Origin: Undaria pinnatifida
Lineage: Eukaryota; Sar; Phaeophyceae; Laminariales; Alariaceae
DNA length: 64,000 nt
Direction: 5' to 3'
NCBI GenBank assembly: GCA_012845835.1
Contig: JABAKD010000017.1
Location: 3,904,867-3,968,866, forward strand
A model generated the notes under the pieces. The model was not told the origin of the DNA and made no database searches. It saw nothing but the letters and a program-made list of their open reading frames with translations. Made by a program: the position numbers and the translations under genes. This document shows positions 21,940-34,500 of this stretch, piece after piece; the first letter of the stretch is position 1; the number at the start of each line of letters is the position of its first letter.

Positions 21940-23240
21940 GACGCGGCTTGATTTCGTGTGCTCCACACACTTCGTTCGACGAACTCAACGACAGCGTCGT
22001 GAACTCTGATTGTGGCGAGCTCGCTAGGTGCTCCGACCCTCCCTTGGTGTACAGGCAGTGCTCACGGCCGGTGATTTGTGGCGGGCACCGATCAGGCTTC
22101 TGTTAAAAACACATTTGGCGGCTGATGTTTAGAAAACTGAGACAAAGACTCTCTATCGTCTCCCAACGGGCAAAACATAGAGTTCTGAACGGGTTTGACG
22201 GAAGACCACAGGACAACACAAGCTACCTCTCACGCCCTAGGGCATGGATCAAGATGAACTCTCCAGCGCTGTCACCTACACTCGTATGACCTTGTCGGGA
22301 ACGAAAAGGAGTGATCGTAGGTTGTCTCTATCTCGAGATCGAAGGTCATTCGTGTTTGTTGGACAATGTTGAGCAAGGCTTGATGAAATATTGACAACTT
22401 GACCAGTTGGGCCGCATGACCAAGAAAAGAGCCATAAACTATTATTTCAATCGTTTTTTCCCCATAGCGACCGTACTGGACATATTGCAGCAAACAATTC
22501 CAAAAACAAGAACATTTTTTTTCTTTTGTCAAACTATCGGCTTTCCATCAGCATCGGCCTAAGGACAGAAATAGAACGACAGGAGTTCTAAAGAATGCGA
22601 TGCAAGACGATCAGAAAAACTGAAAGAATAACATGCTTACTGCAGAGGAACATAAAACTACTGCACGGACGAACAACACGAAGAGGAATAACATATGTTA
22701 TGGTATCCCCTATCCCCTGTACCCCGTTGGGGAGTTATGATCTATATCAGTTGTCCCATTTATAGCTGGCAGGCGTTATCGCCTGCCTGAACGAACGGCT
22801 CCGCCCCCCTCATGTCAAAAGTATCCGGCGGACAACACGCAAATAATACCAGAGACGTGGCATCCAAGCAACCCTCGTGTGGGTGACCATTACAGAGCCA
22901 GAGGCACCCCTTCATAGCAGTAGTCGGTCCCTAGGTCCATGTTGCCCCAATACTACTGTACTGGCGTCGTCGTGGCCCCAACACTACTACAGATACCGGC
23001 ATAAGACCGGCGGGGAGGGAAAATTAGGCACGAAGAGAGAAACAAGGCAAAAAAGTATTAAAAAAACAAAAACAAGTAAGCAAGACAGCAAGCTTCATTC
23101 CTGCTGCTTTCGCGTTCCCCCCGTCGAGCTGAACGAAGGCGAACAAAAATACCGCTCACTGTAGGTTTCAGGGCTATAGTATTAATAGTATCAATAGCAC
23201 ACGTTCCACTTATTAGTCGAACCGTTACCTGCCACACGAT
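21940..23240. other. Intergenic sequence, no gene seen
   Basis: There are only short frames without motifs. A GC hairpin (GGCAGGCG TTAT CGCCTGCC) lies at about 22769-22788. The flank at 23080-23240 has no clear coding signal. Confidence 0.45.
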
Positions 23241-23582
23241 CTACGACTTTGTATCTGCACTCATCGACAGCTGTGTCAGTACGGCTGCCCCCGCCCCCCA
23301 GTCTTCCTTATCGCTGGTCTTGGCGTCCTCTGCTGCGTGGCGTAACCAGCTCTTCTCCGCGTCGCCTCTGTGCCATCTCGTAATGAAGCGGCCCGCCGCA
23401 TCGACCATCCCCCAGGAACCACTTCCCACCCTTCTTAGCACCGCCTCTACTCCGAGCAGCAAAGGGGAGCTATCCATCGGCCCCTCGATGGCTTGGAATA
23501 CCTTGATGTCGTCTGCTCGAAATTGGGCCTGCTTTTTTTCTGGTCGGCCTGGTCCCGGGTTCTCCCCACCGGCCGAAGGGTG
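23241..23582 (-). CDS. Orphan coding fragment, unknown family (3' end)
   Basis: On the minus strand about 113 codons run from the edge of the MITE at 23586 to a stop at 23241. They have a protein-like mix of residues: ENPGPGRPEKKQAQFRADD, VFQAIEGPMDSSPLLLGVEA, SGSWGMVDAAGRFITRWHRG, DAEKSWLRHAAEDAKTSDKE and DWGAGAAVLTQLS. It contains three Trp and regularly spaced charged residues and has no low-complexity tract. The possible start at 23477 (MDSSPLLLG) lies inside the conserved-looking stretch, so this is more likely a final exon or a truncated gene. The frame stops two codons inside the MITE, so insertion there may have cut the gene. No family is recognised. Confidence 0.45.
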   Translation of the reverse strand, partial: HPSAGGENPGPGRPEKKQAQFRADDIKVFQAIEGPMDSSPLLLGVEAVLRRVGSGSWGMVDAAGRFITRWHRGDAEKSWLRHAAEDAKTSDKEDWGAGAAVLTQLSMSADTKS

Positions 23583-23585
23583 CTA

Positions 23586-23812
23586 CGATAGAGGTAGCAC
23601 TTTTCGCTTGAAGTGGTTTCTGAATGACGGCGCTCCTTAACCCAAAATCGTCGGAAACAGGCAATTCGTTTTGCATTATTCTTCTTGTGTACCGAGGCCA
23701 TGGGATTTCTCATGAGGTAGCAGTTATTTTTTTCTTCTCCAAATCGGTTTTTTGGGAGGTCTTAAGCTCCCAAATTGAGGATTCCCAGAAAAAAAGTGGT
23801 GCACCTCTATCG
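23586..23812. mobile_element. MITE-A, copy 1 (TA-flanked)
   Basis: Terminal inverted repeats CGATAGAGGTAGCACTT (left) and AAGTGGTGCACCTCTATCG (right) enclose 227 bp and are flanked by TA on both sides (23584-23585, 23813-23814). The interior includes ACCCAAAATCGTCGGAAA and TTCTCCAAATCGG, shared with the copy at 50199. TA duplication and short inverted ends suggest mobilisation by a Tc1/mariner-type transposase, but none is encoded here. Confidence 0.8.
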
Positions 23813-24283
23813 TAGAATGCGGCAGCCATCGTCCCAACCATCACCCGATGGGTCAGCCGCTCACTGGCGGTACTTGTGTAATATGAACATTCGTTTGTAC
23901 GTTGGAGTACTCCCTGCATTACTACGCCTTTACACGATGCCCCGCTCCATGTTGCTTGTGCTCTTGTGATAGGCCCAACCAATTACCAGTACATATATTA
24001 CCTTGTGCAAGGTTTCCCTTCTGGATGGGGTTGCCTTGGTATCCTGGGGGCGTCGCAAGTAACAAAGGGGAACGCATCCGTTCCAAGGATATGCATGAGC
24101 TTCTGCTTTTGCTACTGCTGTATGGTTCATGTAAACCTGGTGTAAGGTCCGGCGATGTGTGTTTGATTGTTGCATTGGACTTGAATTGCTGTCGTTTTTC
24201 GATTGCTGTGCACCAATCATTTGTAACTACACATGCACCGTAACTGCTGGCCCAAAGCCAGGAACTTGAAACACGGCTGGCTG

Positions 24284-24332
24284 CCATTGTGCTGCTGCTG
24301 CTGTGTTGCTGCTGTGCTGCTGCTGTATACTG
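24284..24332 (+). repeat. (CTG)n microsatellite, interrupted
   Basis: CTGCTGCTGCTGTGTTGCTG followed by CTGTGCTGCTGCTGTATACTG. It is a short imperfect triplet array with no coding context. Confidence 0.8.
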
Positions 24333-25487
24333 ATTTTGTGACAACACACACTCCACGTACACACACCTCGTACATACGAAAGCGCAAAAACATACACATG
24401 GACCCAGAAGCAACGTTTGTGGCTGTCACAAAGGAGAGAGCTCACAACGTGGCTGCTGTTGTACCCTGACAGCTACAAAATACTGAGTCTGGAGGGCCAT
24501 ATGTGATGCAGAAGCACAGCAAAACAGCAGAGCGAGGAAAAACACTAACATATCGGTTTATGTAGGCCCTACGCGGCTTGCCGAAACGAGGCAGTGGCAG
24601 TTTGTGGCTTGCTCTGTGGATCTTGCCTGGTGCGTCTACCTCCCAGATGCGGCGCGGGGAGCACAACAACTCGAGAAATAGTAGCTAGGTGTCAATCTCC
24701 CAGTTAGACGGCGGAGGGAGGCCGTTTTGTCAGGCGAGGTATGTTACATGTTCAGTGCGTGGTGTAAAACGGAAGTCGCAGGGCCAGGTGCAACATACAC
24801 GTATAATACTCGAGAGATGTGTTGCTGGTGCTGTTGCTGCTGCGGCTGACTGTATGTAGCTGCGTCGTAGCAGACAACAGAAGGGGTAAAAACAATTGGG
24901 CTGATATTGTACAGCGGACGGGAGAGCGGAGCGGATAGAAAAAATGTAAGAGCGGAACGGGCTGCTGAAAAAGAACAAAAACTTGTGGGATTTCCCGTCG
25001 CCTACTCGGCTCAGCGAAGCGGAGCGCAACCCCCTGAGGGAGTGGGCCAGTTCAGGGACGTTGAATGCTCAGAGCACCGCCACGGAGCTCGGCCGAGATG
25101 CAGGCATGCGTCGTATTGTAGGTATGGCCCCCTTGCTTGCCCCGCAGCTGAAAATGTGAGAACAAACCCTCGGCCGCCGGAAAACGGCATGCCAAAAAGG
25201 AAAATACATGTTTTACGTAAGACATATCATACCTGACTCCGACTCTCGCCCCCCCCACATCCATCCACAGTCATCTGTGCTATTTGCCTGCTGTCCAAGT
25301 CATGCGGCGCAATATTGGAGTGTTACCATAATCCTTTCCTCTCTATCTCCCTCTCTCGCCCTCCCTATTTCCCGCACCCTTCCCACTCTTCCCCCTTCCT
25401 GCTCCTTTATTCGTGCCGTTCGTCCTCTCGCCTCACGTTTCCACCGAATTCCTTGCCTAGGGGGTTTGGACTCTGCTTGACAGGCAT

Positions 25488-25581
25488 ATGCCGGGCGGCA
25501 CAGATCTATGGAAAGAAATCGGCTTAGCCGTGGTCGGCGCTTGGGTCATGTTCTGGACTAGAAGCTTGTTTTCCAACGCGG
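25488..25581 (+). CDS. Exon 1 of the membrane-protein gene
   Basis: It starts ATGCCGGGCGGCACAG (MPGGTDLWKEIG) and encodes one hydrophobic segment (GLAVVGAWVMFW) ending TRSLFSNA plus one base. The donor is G|GTACGT, phase 1. The ATG is the first in this frame after a pyrimidine-rich leader, hence its choice. Confidence 0.6.
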
Positions 25582-28500
25582 GTACGTACTGTTTAATGGG
25601 CATGTATATGCGAGTGTCCATTGGGCTCTTTCCCTCTAGATTTTATCAGGTGTTTATAGACCTTGGTATATTTGTTTTGTTGGGTAGCGAGAACCAAATT
25701 GTTATGCCACGATGAGTTTGTCGTTTCCCCTAATTGTGTTTGTTTTTTTCAAAACCAAACCCATTTTTGCTCTTTTTCGCCGTTGTTAACGCCCGATAAT
25801 GCTACAATAATTGCTAGCGTACTCCATTTTAGCGTATTTCACACTGCACGGGACTTGTAGTGATGCTTGTGGGAAGCGCTGTGACGGGTCGACTGCATGG
25901 GTTCGCCCACTCGCACAGATGCATTCCCCCTGCAAAGCAATCGACCTGAAACTCGAGATAATATTACAAGGATTGCTAGTATACTCCATTTTACTGTACT
26001 TTGCACTGGACGGGACTTAAAGTGATGCTATAATTGTTTTGTTGGGTAGCGAGAACCAAATTGGTATGCCACAATGAGTTTGTCGTTTCCCCTACTTGTC
26101 CTTGTTTTTTCGAAACCAAACCCATTTTTGCTCTTTTTCGCCGTTGTTAACGCCCGATAATGCTGCAAGAATTGCTATCGCATTCCATTTCAGCGCACTT
26201 CGCACTGCACGGGACTTGTAGTGATGCTTGTGGGATGCGCTGCGTCGGGTCGACTGCATGGGTTCGCCCACTCGCACAGATGCTCTCCCCCTGCAAAGCA
26301 ATCGACTAGAACTCAAGATAATATTACAAGGATTGCTAGCATACCCCATTTCACCGTATTTCGCACTGGACGGGACTTAAAGTGATGCTTATGGGAAGCG
26401 TTGCGACGGGTCGAGTACGTGGGTTCGCCGCCCCGTGCAGACGGTTTCCCCCCGTAAATCAATCGACCTAAAACTCTAGCCATCTATTTACCGTATAACG
26501 CGAGAACAGGATGAGATAATCGGTCCGCCACCTCGCCCAGACGCCTTGTCCCAACAAATCAACCAACCTAAAAATCCAACCATCTGTCCAACCAAGCGAC
26601 CAATCAAGTACTCAACCATCCATCCATCCTACCATCCAGCGAACGAAAAAATCGTGCAACCCACCAGCCAACCATCCAACTGACCAACAAACAAACCAAC
26701 CAACAAACACACCAAACACCCAAACCGCCCAAGCAACCAACACAACAAGCAACCAGTACACAATCCCACCAAAAAGCCAACGCACCAACCAACGAAACTA
26801 ACCAACCGGTCTCTGGTTTTGAATATTTGCTCAACCGGTGTACGTATAACGTTGCGCTATATCAGGTATACATGCTATCATTCCAAGCGGCAATTAGCGC
26901 TCCCCCCCCCTCTCCCCGCGGTCTGCCTTGTCGGTGAAAGCCCGACGTGCCCCGTCCTGTCGTTGTAGGGGTTTGAGGGTCTATCGTTCTACGACCACGG
27001 CCCTGAATGATATGAGTTCACCCCCCCTCCTTGGTTGCCAGTGTTTCCTACCTGATTGCCGCAAACCCGACGTGCTCCGTCTGTAGGAATGCAACGGTCT
27101 GCGGCCTTTAGATTATAGGCATGCATGACAATGAGCACACCTCCCCGCCCCCGCCCTCCCCTACATTCGGTTGGCCGCTCTCCAGGGATGGATTCCCTTG
27201 ACTACGAGGGCTCCCTGTCGGAGATGGGCGCGATGCTGTCACAAGGCCGACTTCGATGGCGAGATAAGGCCATGTTTTACGCGAAGGTAAGGAGTGCTGC
27301 GCTATTTATTGGTCCCTTTTCGCTTATGTTGTTGCTTTGGTCGTGCTGTTGCGTTTGTTGCGTTTGTTGTTGTTGCTGTTGTTGTTGGTGATTGTGGTCG
27401 TGGCGGTCGTGGTGATAGCGTTATTGTTGCAGTTGCTGTTTTTTTTGTTGGCATTGTCGAGTATCGACCGAGAGCCTCGCCGGCCAAACGTCTGTGGCCC
27501 CTTTCCCCCTTCCCCTTTACCTTTCCGGAAGAGTCCGGTTCGATCTTCGGCGTTGGTGGGCTTATACAGCACAACACCTCACAACTCAATCCAACAAAAC
27601 CCAAAATAACGCACACAACACAACACCACACCACGCCACCCAACACAGCACAACACAACACAGCACAGCATTACACGACACGACACAGCCTCGAGGGCTA
27701 TTGCTGAACACCCCTTCCCCCCTTACTCTGTAGAGAACTTGGTCAGGTTACACACTGCTGTGTATTGCTTTGTTCCTGGTCGTTTGCCAAAGTCTCATTC
27801 CGGATCGAACCGGCGTCATCATGTAGCCCCCAACCCTCCCGCTCCCAAATCGAAGGTGTGCCAACCATGCCATCCACGTTGGTTCGAGAATCTGTTGAAC
27901 GACCATCGTCGTTCCTTGTGGCCTGGACATAATCATCTCCCCGTTCTCCACCTCTTTCCTCCGCCCGCCCTTCCCCGCTCTCCGTTTTCTCTTGGTTCCG
28001 TGAAACGCGCGCTACGCATGTACCATTTGTTGCCTTGTGGCCGTGCACTGTCCCCCCCGCTCGTTTTGTGTTTCTATCTTCTCCGTTCTCCATCTCTCTC
28101 TTTTATGTCTCTCGCGTGACTCCTCCCTCCCTCTTTCTGCCTGTCTCTGCCTTTCTCTCTCTCTCTTTCGAGCGCGCTCTCTTTCTCTCCCTCCCTTTTC
28201 CCCCACTTATCTCTATCCCTTCTCTCTCTTTCTATTTATATACATACCTATTGCCACATGTATCTCTGCTACGGACTGGTGGTTTCTCGGGACCGACCGA
28301 TTCGATCGACCGACTGACCGATCTACGGGGCGGCTGATTGTTATACCGGCCGACCAACCGACCGACTGACCAATCAACGAACAGAGCATCCTGGCGATAA
28401 TAGGGTCTATCCTCTTCTGGGACGGTGTATACACGCTCTGCGACGAGCACGCCTGGGAGCGCACACTCATGTGAGACCTGTGTGGAACCGCACTGTTGTC

Positions 28501-31500
28501 ATGCACGATGCGTCACAGTCTCTATGTTTTGTGCAGTAGATCTTTGTTCACGTCTCTCTCGGTGTGATGACGTTGGCCGCGATTAGATGAAGGAAAACGC
28601 GTCGGTAGGCTTCAGCAGATAGTAGATTATGTCCAGGATAGTATGATACAGTGAACTGCTGCCCTAGGCATGCTGACATGCAATGTCTGAGGAAGGAATA
28701 TGCCCTTTGTTTCTACGCGTCCCGCGAGCCGTTACATCAACATCATCTCGCACGCCGAATACAATCAGCAGCTTCTGTCGCGGGCGCTACCTACTGGCAC
28801 AGGTAACATCGGATTTTGACGTCATGGCGACGCGAGACGCGGGTGCGGGAGTGATAGCGTTACACATATTGTAGTTGCGCTAAGGTTCAGATGTTAATGT
28901 TGGCTGGTGAACTAAACATATCGTGTTGTGTGATACTTCTTTTCCGTCGCCGGACCTGCGACAGCCTGTTGTTGGAAATTGGATCAACCTCGAAGATCAG
29001 AGAGAGAATGCTGACTCTCTGCGCCATACAGCAGAAACAGATTACTGGGCGGAAGAAGGGAGAACGAATGCGACCATCGCTTGTCCAGAAGGTCGTTGGG
29101 GGTAAATCTCGTACGGAATGAGCAGGGAAGACACGAGACAGACGATGATAAAAGGAAAAACAAGGCACCACCTTATCATAAGGTGTTGTTATTTGCGCTA
29201 CGTACTGACGAAGGGTCTGTGCTTGGGTGACACGGCGAACGGGTACTGTGGCGTGTTATTTGCAGCAATCGGCACCGCTTTACAGTACCATTGGCTTCTA
29301 TTGCCTACTACTTACTGGAATTGGAAGTTTGTAAGGGCAGAGAGACGTGCGGAGTGTTGCCGCTAGTTTTACAACAGCCGCCGTGGCGATGGACGGCAGG
29401 TTTTTAGTGGGGGGGCACGACTTGTAAGGTCTTGGTTTTAGTGGCGTGCCGTGCGGTATGGTGGGGGTATATGCACAGCAGCAGGCACCGCGGCATATTA
29501 TCAATTGGTCTCTACACCAGTACATTGATGTTTCGAGGTTGCGAGCTATGCAGAGCGTGAGCGGGCGGCGCGGTAACGACTAGCTTTTGGTATCAAACCG
29601 CTATTTTCCTGATTTTTTGCTGGTTGCTGCATAAGAGGCATTACAAAAATGCTACCATGCCCCCCCCCCTCAAATTCACTCTCTGCGTCGAAAAAAAGTC
29701 TGGCTATGCTGATTCTACGCCCTTAGAAACGCTTAATTGAGCCAGAAGACTTACTGGCAGAATGGACACGTGCCTAGCAATACCACGCCCACGGTGGGCT
29801 CAAGGCACGTGAGGCTACGTTTAGAACCGACTAGACGAGGGAGCACCTTACGCGGGTTTGCCTCTGAACACGGGTGACGAAGATTGGCTTCGGCAAGCGG
29901 ACCGAACGATCGACCTAAACGTCGGAGCAGAGCGCGACCGACCTGAACCTCTTCACCACCTTTTCACCACCGTATCAGGTATAACGCGGCGTGTGCGGGG
30001 CTGGGAGGGGCGGGAGTAGTCTGGGCGATGACGAGCGAGGAAGAAGACCTACAAGATGGGTTCGATCGGTCTGCATCAGTCGTGGCCGTCAGGATCGCCA
30101 TGGAAGGCGAGGAGCCTCCCGTCGTTCGTGTATTTTTTGTTTTGTGTCTCGTCGTTAGCGCTGCGCGGTGGTTGGTTGTCCCATGGCTTTTGGTGGAGTG
30201 TGTTGGTTGAGCTTGTTGGAAGGGTGTCTCCCTCCGGTTTCCTTTGTTTGTTGCTGCGTTTCGTATTCGTCGATGTGTATATCCAAAAGGTTCCCATTCT
30301 GCTGGCGTTTGCTGTCATTAAAATTATGTATTCCGCCAGGCTACCTGGCGCGTCTTTTTTTGAATGTTTTTCCCTTTTTTAGCACTGCCCGCCGATGTCA
30401 GTCCTCAGTCCCCTAGATGGCTTAGATTTTCACGGCAGCCTCGACATAGTTCGGGATCTATTTTATGTTGTTTGTTTTAGTTTGGGGTCGGTATGCGATG
30501 TGTCGCGCGCGGACGCGGCGGGAAGAGGTCCGTTCGTCAGAGCAGGCCGAGTCGCCGCGCGAGACCTGACTTCGCCGCGGAAACTCTAGCCAACGAAGAC
30601 TGTGCACTGGCTGGCGGCAGTTTCACTGCGGTGTTTCGTGTTTTAGCTGTTCATAGCAACGTCAACCTTAGGTGCAGTTGTGCTCAGGAGTTCTACTGAA
30701 GGTGTTTCTCTACTAATTGCATCTATGTTGGGGGTGTGGTATTGATGCGGTCGTAGATATCTCAGTTTAGTTCGAGAACACGACCACACCGTTCACAACA
30801 GTGTATTCCGGAATGAATCGCCTTCTACCGGATGTCCTATAATTTGGCAGACATACCAGGTTTTGTGCAAATGTGTCACAACATATATTCCGTTCAAGAT
30901 GGCGTACACGGAAATGGGTTGAGGGTTGACCCTATTCCTGATGGTGTGCCGCTAACTGGCCTGCGTCCTCTACCCCGATCTCTGTATTTTGGCCTTTGCG
31001 CGTTGTGTTGGCATGTGCATTGCAGGGGGGTCGGGTAGAAGTTTTTCCAGACTGCCGCCGGGACAGAAAGCGTGGCTTTATGGGAAGGCCCTCTTCTGCA
31101 ACGTGTGCAGCGTAGTCTTCTGGAAAGGGGTGGAGGAGGTAGGTACGTCGGAGACCCCGCCTCCATAGCTCCCACAGGGGTCAGCATTAATTCCGGGGTA
31201 ACGTTTAGGCTGTGTCATTAGTCGCCCCAGGCTAACCCATAGACTGCCGTCCAGTCTGTCCCCTCGTACGCCCTCCTGACCCCTGCGGTGCCCCTGTCGC
31301 TCGTGGTGCCCCCTCATTCGCCTTCTTCCCCCTTTCCGCGCTCCCTCCGCCCCTCCCCCCCTCCTCGTCCGTAAGATCATCGAGGGCTCCGGGCCGGATA
31401 CTGATTGGACTGGCCTTTTTTACTTCTTGGTTGGGATTTTGGTACTTGCGGGGACGAAGAGACTTTCTTTAAACAGCGGGCTGGATGACGACCGTGAGTA

Positions 31501-34500
31501 TAAAGCTATGCTGTACCCGCGCCACTTGTTCTTGCCAGCAAGCACTCAATCATACGAACGTTGTTTGTAAGGGCTTCTCCCCCTAGTCGTTAAGGAGCGT
31601 TTCCATGCCCGGGTTCTTCTTGCTACCCTTTGTTAGATTGAAACCTTATTACCCTTTATGACCCCTCAGCAGCACCAGGCACCGATGAAGCTCCTGGCCG
31701 GTTATATAATCGTTGTGTCCTGCGATCACCGGCTCAGTTAAGTCCCGTCGCCCCCTTGCACCCCTCCTCCCCGCAACGGTGACGTACTTGATCGGTTGTG
31801 CGACCCTTGTGGCCTGCAGTCGGTGGCTTCATTCTGTCTTTTCACCCCGTCTCCCCCGTCCTCCCGTCAAATCGTCCCAGTGACGCTCACAGGTGTAGAA
31901 CAGACGTCCCCCACCAACGAGGGCCTCAGCAGTTACAACTACAAGCACCCATTTTCAGTGGCAGCACCAACCAGGGACGCTTCGAGGCGAGTTTGTCGCG
32001 TTGTCTGCGGCGGCTTTAGGATGCCGCCAAGCTGTGCAAGCTTCTCCGCCCTACGAAGAAGCACACGCGATTGCCCGGGGTGGGTGACGACGGCGGCCGA
32101 ACTCACCGGCGTGGTTTTCGCGTGGACGGGGATAGAATGGTGAGACCCAACAGCATCGCCAATATATGAGTGCATGCGATTGTTTTGTTTTTTTTTTGCC
32201 GCCCAAGGATCTGCTTGTGTTTTTGTTTGGGGGCGGTCGAGGGGAACGCCTTCAGTTCGTTGACTGACTATCGTTCTGCTGCTTTCATAACATTACTGCC
32301 TGCGTTGGGCAAGAAGAGGGATATCGTGTCCCCGGTTTTCTTACTGTTTTTTTCTGTATTAGGATTGTTCTGATTGGTGGAAGGTCCCTGGATTATACTT
32401 TTCGTCACCTGGGATGATGCCACTCTCTGTTCATGGAATTGTTTTCGTCCCATGACGCCACCGAAGTTTTCTGCTGTGGGCCCGGGTGTGGACACATAAC
32501 GCGTGTGGTTTTTGCTGCCTTTGACGGCGGGCGTCTATGGCGGAGGCCGAGGAGCCGAAGAAGGAGTTGTAGGGGAAGGAGGCATTGCTGGTTCCGCCAT
32601 CGCGTGGGTGCAGCAGCCGCCGCGATCGCAGGGGCGGGGGGTGTACTCACTTTGTGCATTGCCCTATTCGTATGACCATAGACACTCGCATCCCTACTAA
32701 GTCGGGACGGAGCACGTCGGTTTTCGCCAACCAGGCAGCCATCTCAGGGGGCGGGGGGGGGGGGTGAAAAGGATGTTTCCAGCGGTGGTGGAGGAGGGGG
32801 ACGAGGGCGCTGTGGGCGGGAGGGAGGCGTGGCGGGAGAAGGAGGGTTTCTCGAAAGTTACTACGGTAGTGCGTTGGCCTCGGGGGTGCCGAGGAGGTGG
32901 AAACTTTTGCGTCGGGTTCGCCATGGGGGCCGTCGCCGAGCGCGTTAGATATCTCCGTAACGGGTGCGCAACAAGGCAATCAACCAGACAACGAAGAACT
33001 GCACCCACATGTTTGGGGACAGAGTACTTGCAATTTGTGTGGGATTATTGTTCCGGCGGCTAACAGGTTCTTTGCGGGGTTTCCTGGTGGCAGTCGCCTC
33101 CGCACGCGGCCTTCCACGGCTGGAGCGTCCCATGTTGCGGCTGACGGCGAACCGTGACTGTAACCTCCCGAACCCGACGTGCTCCGTCCCGGCAATGAAG
33201 AAATGCGAGGGTCTAGGGTCATGGGACGACGGCCTTGCGCGAAATGAATGCACCGCCCCGCTGACAGCAACCAGCATGAGCGTATACCCTCACCCCTCGC
33301 GCGCCGACCCCCCCGCACCCACCCACCCACCCACCCACCCGCCGACTACCTCCCTTGCTTTCCCCCGAAGGTACATCTGGGACGACTGTTACATCGCGGA
33401 CACCTGGATCCGAGACTTCGTCTACGTAGGGGTGGGTTTGACGATTTTGATCGGCACCGGCACGTTCTTTAACCTGGCTGGAACCATCAGCCCCATGGCG
33501 GTGCTTAAGCAGGTATGCGCTGAGCAGACGCTTACGATGACAGGCGTATCGCTTTGTGGCCAGACTGTTTCAATGCTTGCTGTCTGACAGGGTTCTTCGT
33601 CTGATTAACTTTCCACTATTATGATGGGGCCGTCCATGTTTTACAACGTTGTATTCGCGATATGCGTTGGCTGCGGGATTTTTCAAGGGTGCAATTCCAG
33701 TTTTTCTCGTAAATCAGCTTTTTTAGGTGAGATGTAGATACCCTCGAGCTAAATTTCTCAGAAAAGTCGGCGCACTCCTATAGTAGCATGCGTCAGCACG
33801 AACCTAAAAATGGCATGCAAGCCCACGATAGGCTAACCGAAGAGGGACGATGCGCGTACCCGATTTGGCATCGCACGCTGTCGCTCTTGTTGGTTGGAGT
33901 GGGGCGGGTCAGACTGCAAGCGGTAGAGGAAGCCGCGCGAGTCACCATTCGGCCCTGAAAAGGCCGAAATCCGTGGGGGGCTAGTAGAGCTGCACTTGAC
34001 GACAACCGCGATGTGAAAAGTAGGTACCAACATCCAGGGGTTTCCAGTGTACCAGCTATACGACGGCGTTTTCCACCAAGGAACTCCTCAATATGTCACT
34101 GAATCACAGATAGGCGAAACGTCGCGTGGTTTTCGTTTCCGCTCACTCCGGCGTACCGGTAACGTACATCCGTGGGGGGGACCCCCGTACTCACATAGAG
34201 AGCCCTTCAGCCGGAGGCCCTGCTTGCTCGTACATTCGGACAACCGAGCCCTAACGTCGTCGATGCTGCCTACTTATTGAGTTGTCAGCCACCTAAGATT
34301 GATGGTGCGCCGACAAGAGAGTAATAGCCCCCATGCCACTCCCGGAGGGCCGAATGTTTAACTGTTTTTGGATACCGCCACGCGCTTTTAGCTCCTTTAG
34401 AACTGCACGCACGTTTTGGACACAAACGACCTGGGTTTTAGTGTGGGATACATTGTGCAGTTGCAAAATAGTCTAGCTGGAGCGACAGCTGCCAGATCAC

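Noticed and set aside
28012-28369. Arg/Glu-rich or Ser/Leu-rich frames across the CT-rich tract
   Set aside because: Low-complexity artefact of the polypyrimidine sequence.
32764-33063. Frame of 99 codons (KRMFPAVVEEGDEGAVGG...) as an extra exon of the membrane-protein gene
   Set aside because: It follows a poly(G) run, has no acceptable acceptor, and does not fit the phases of exons 7 and 8.
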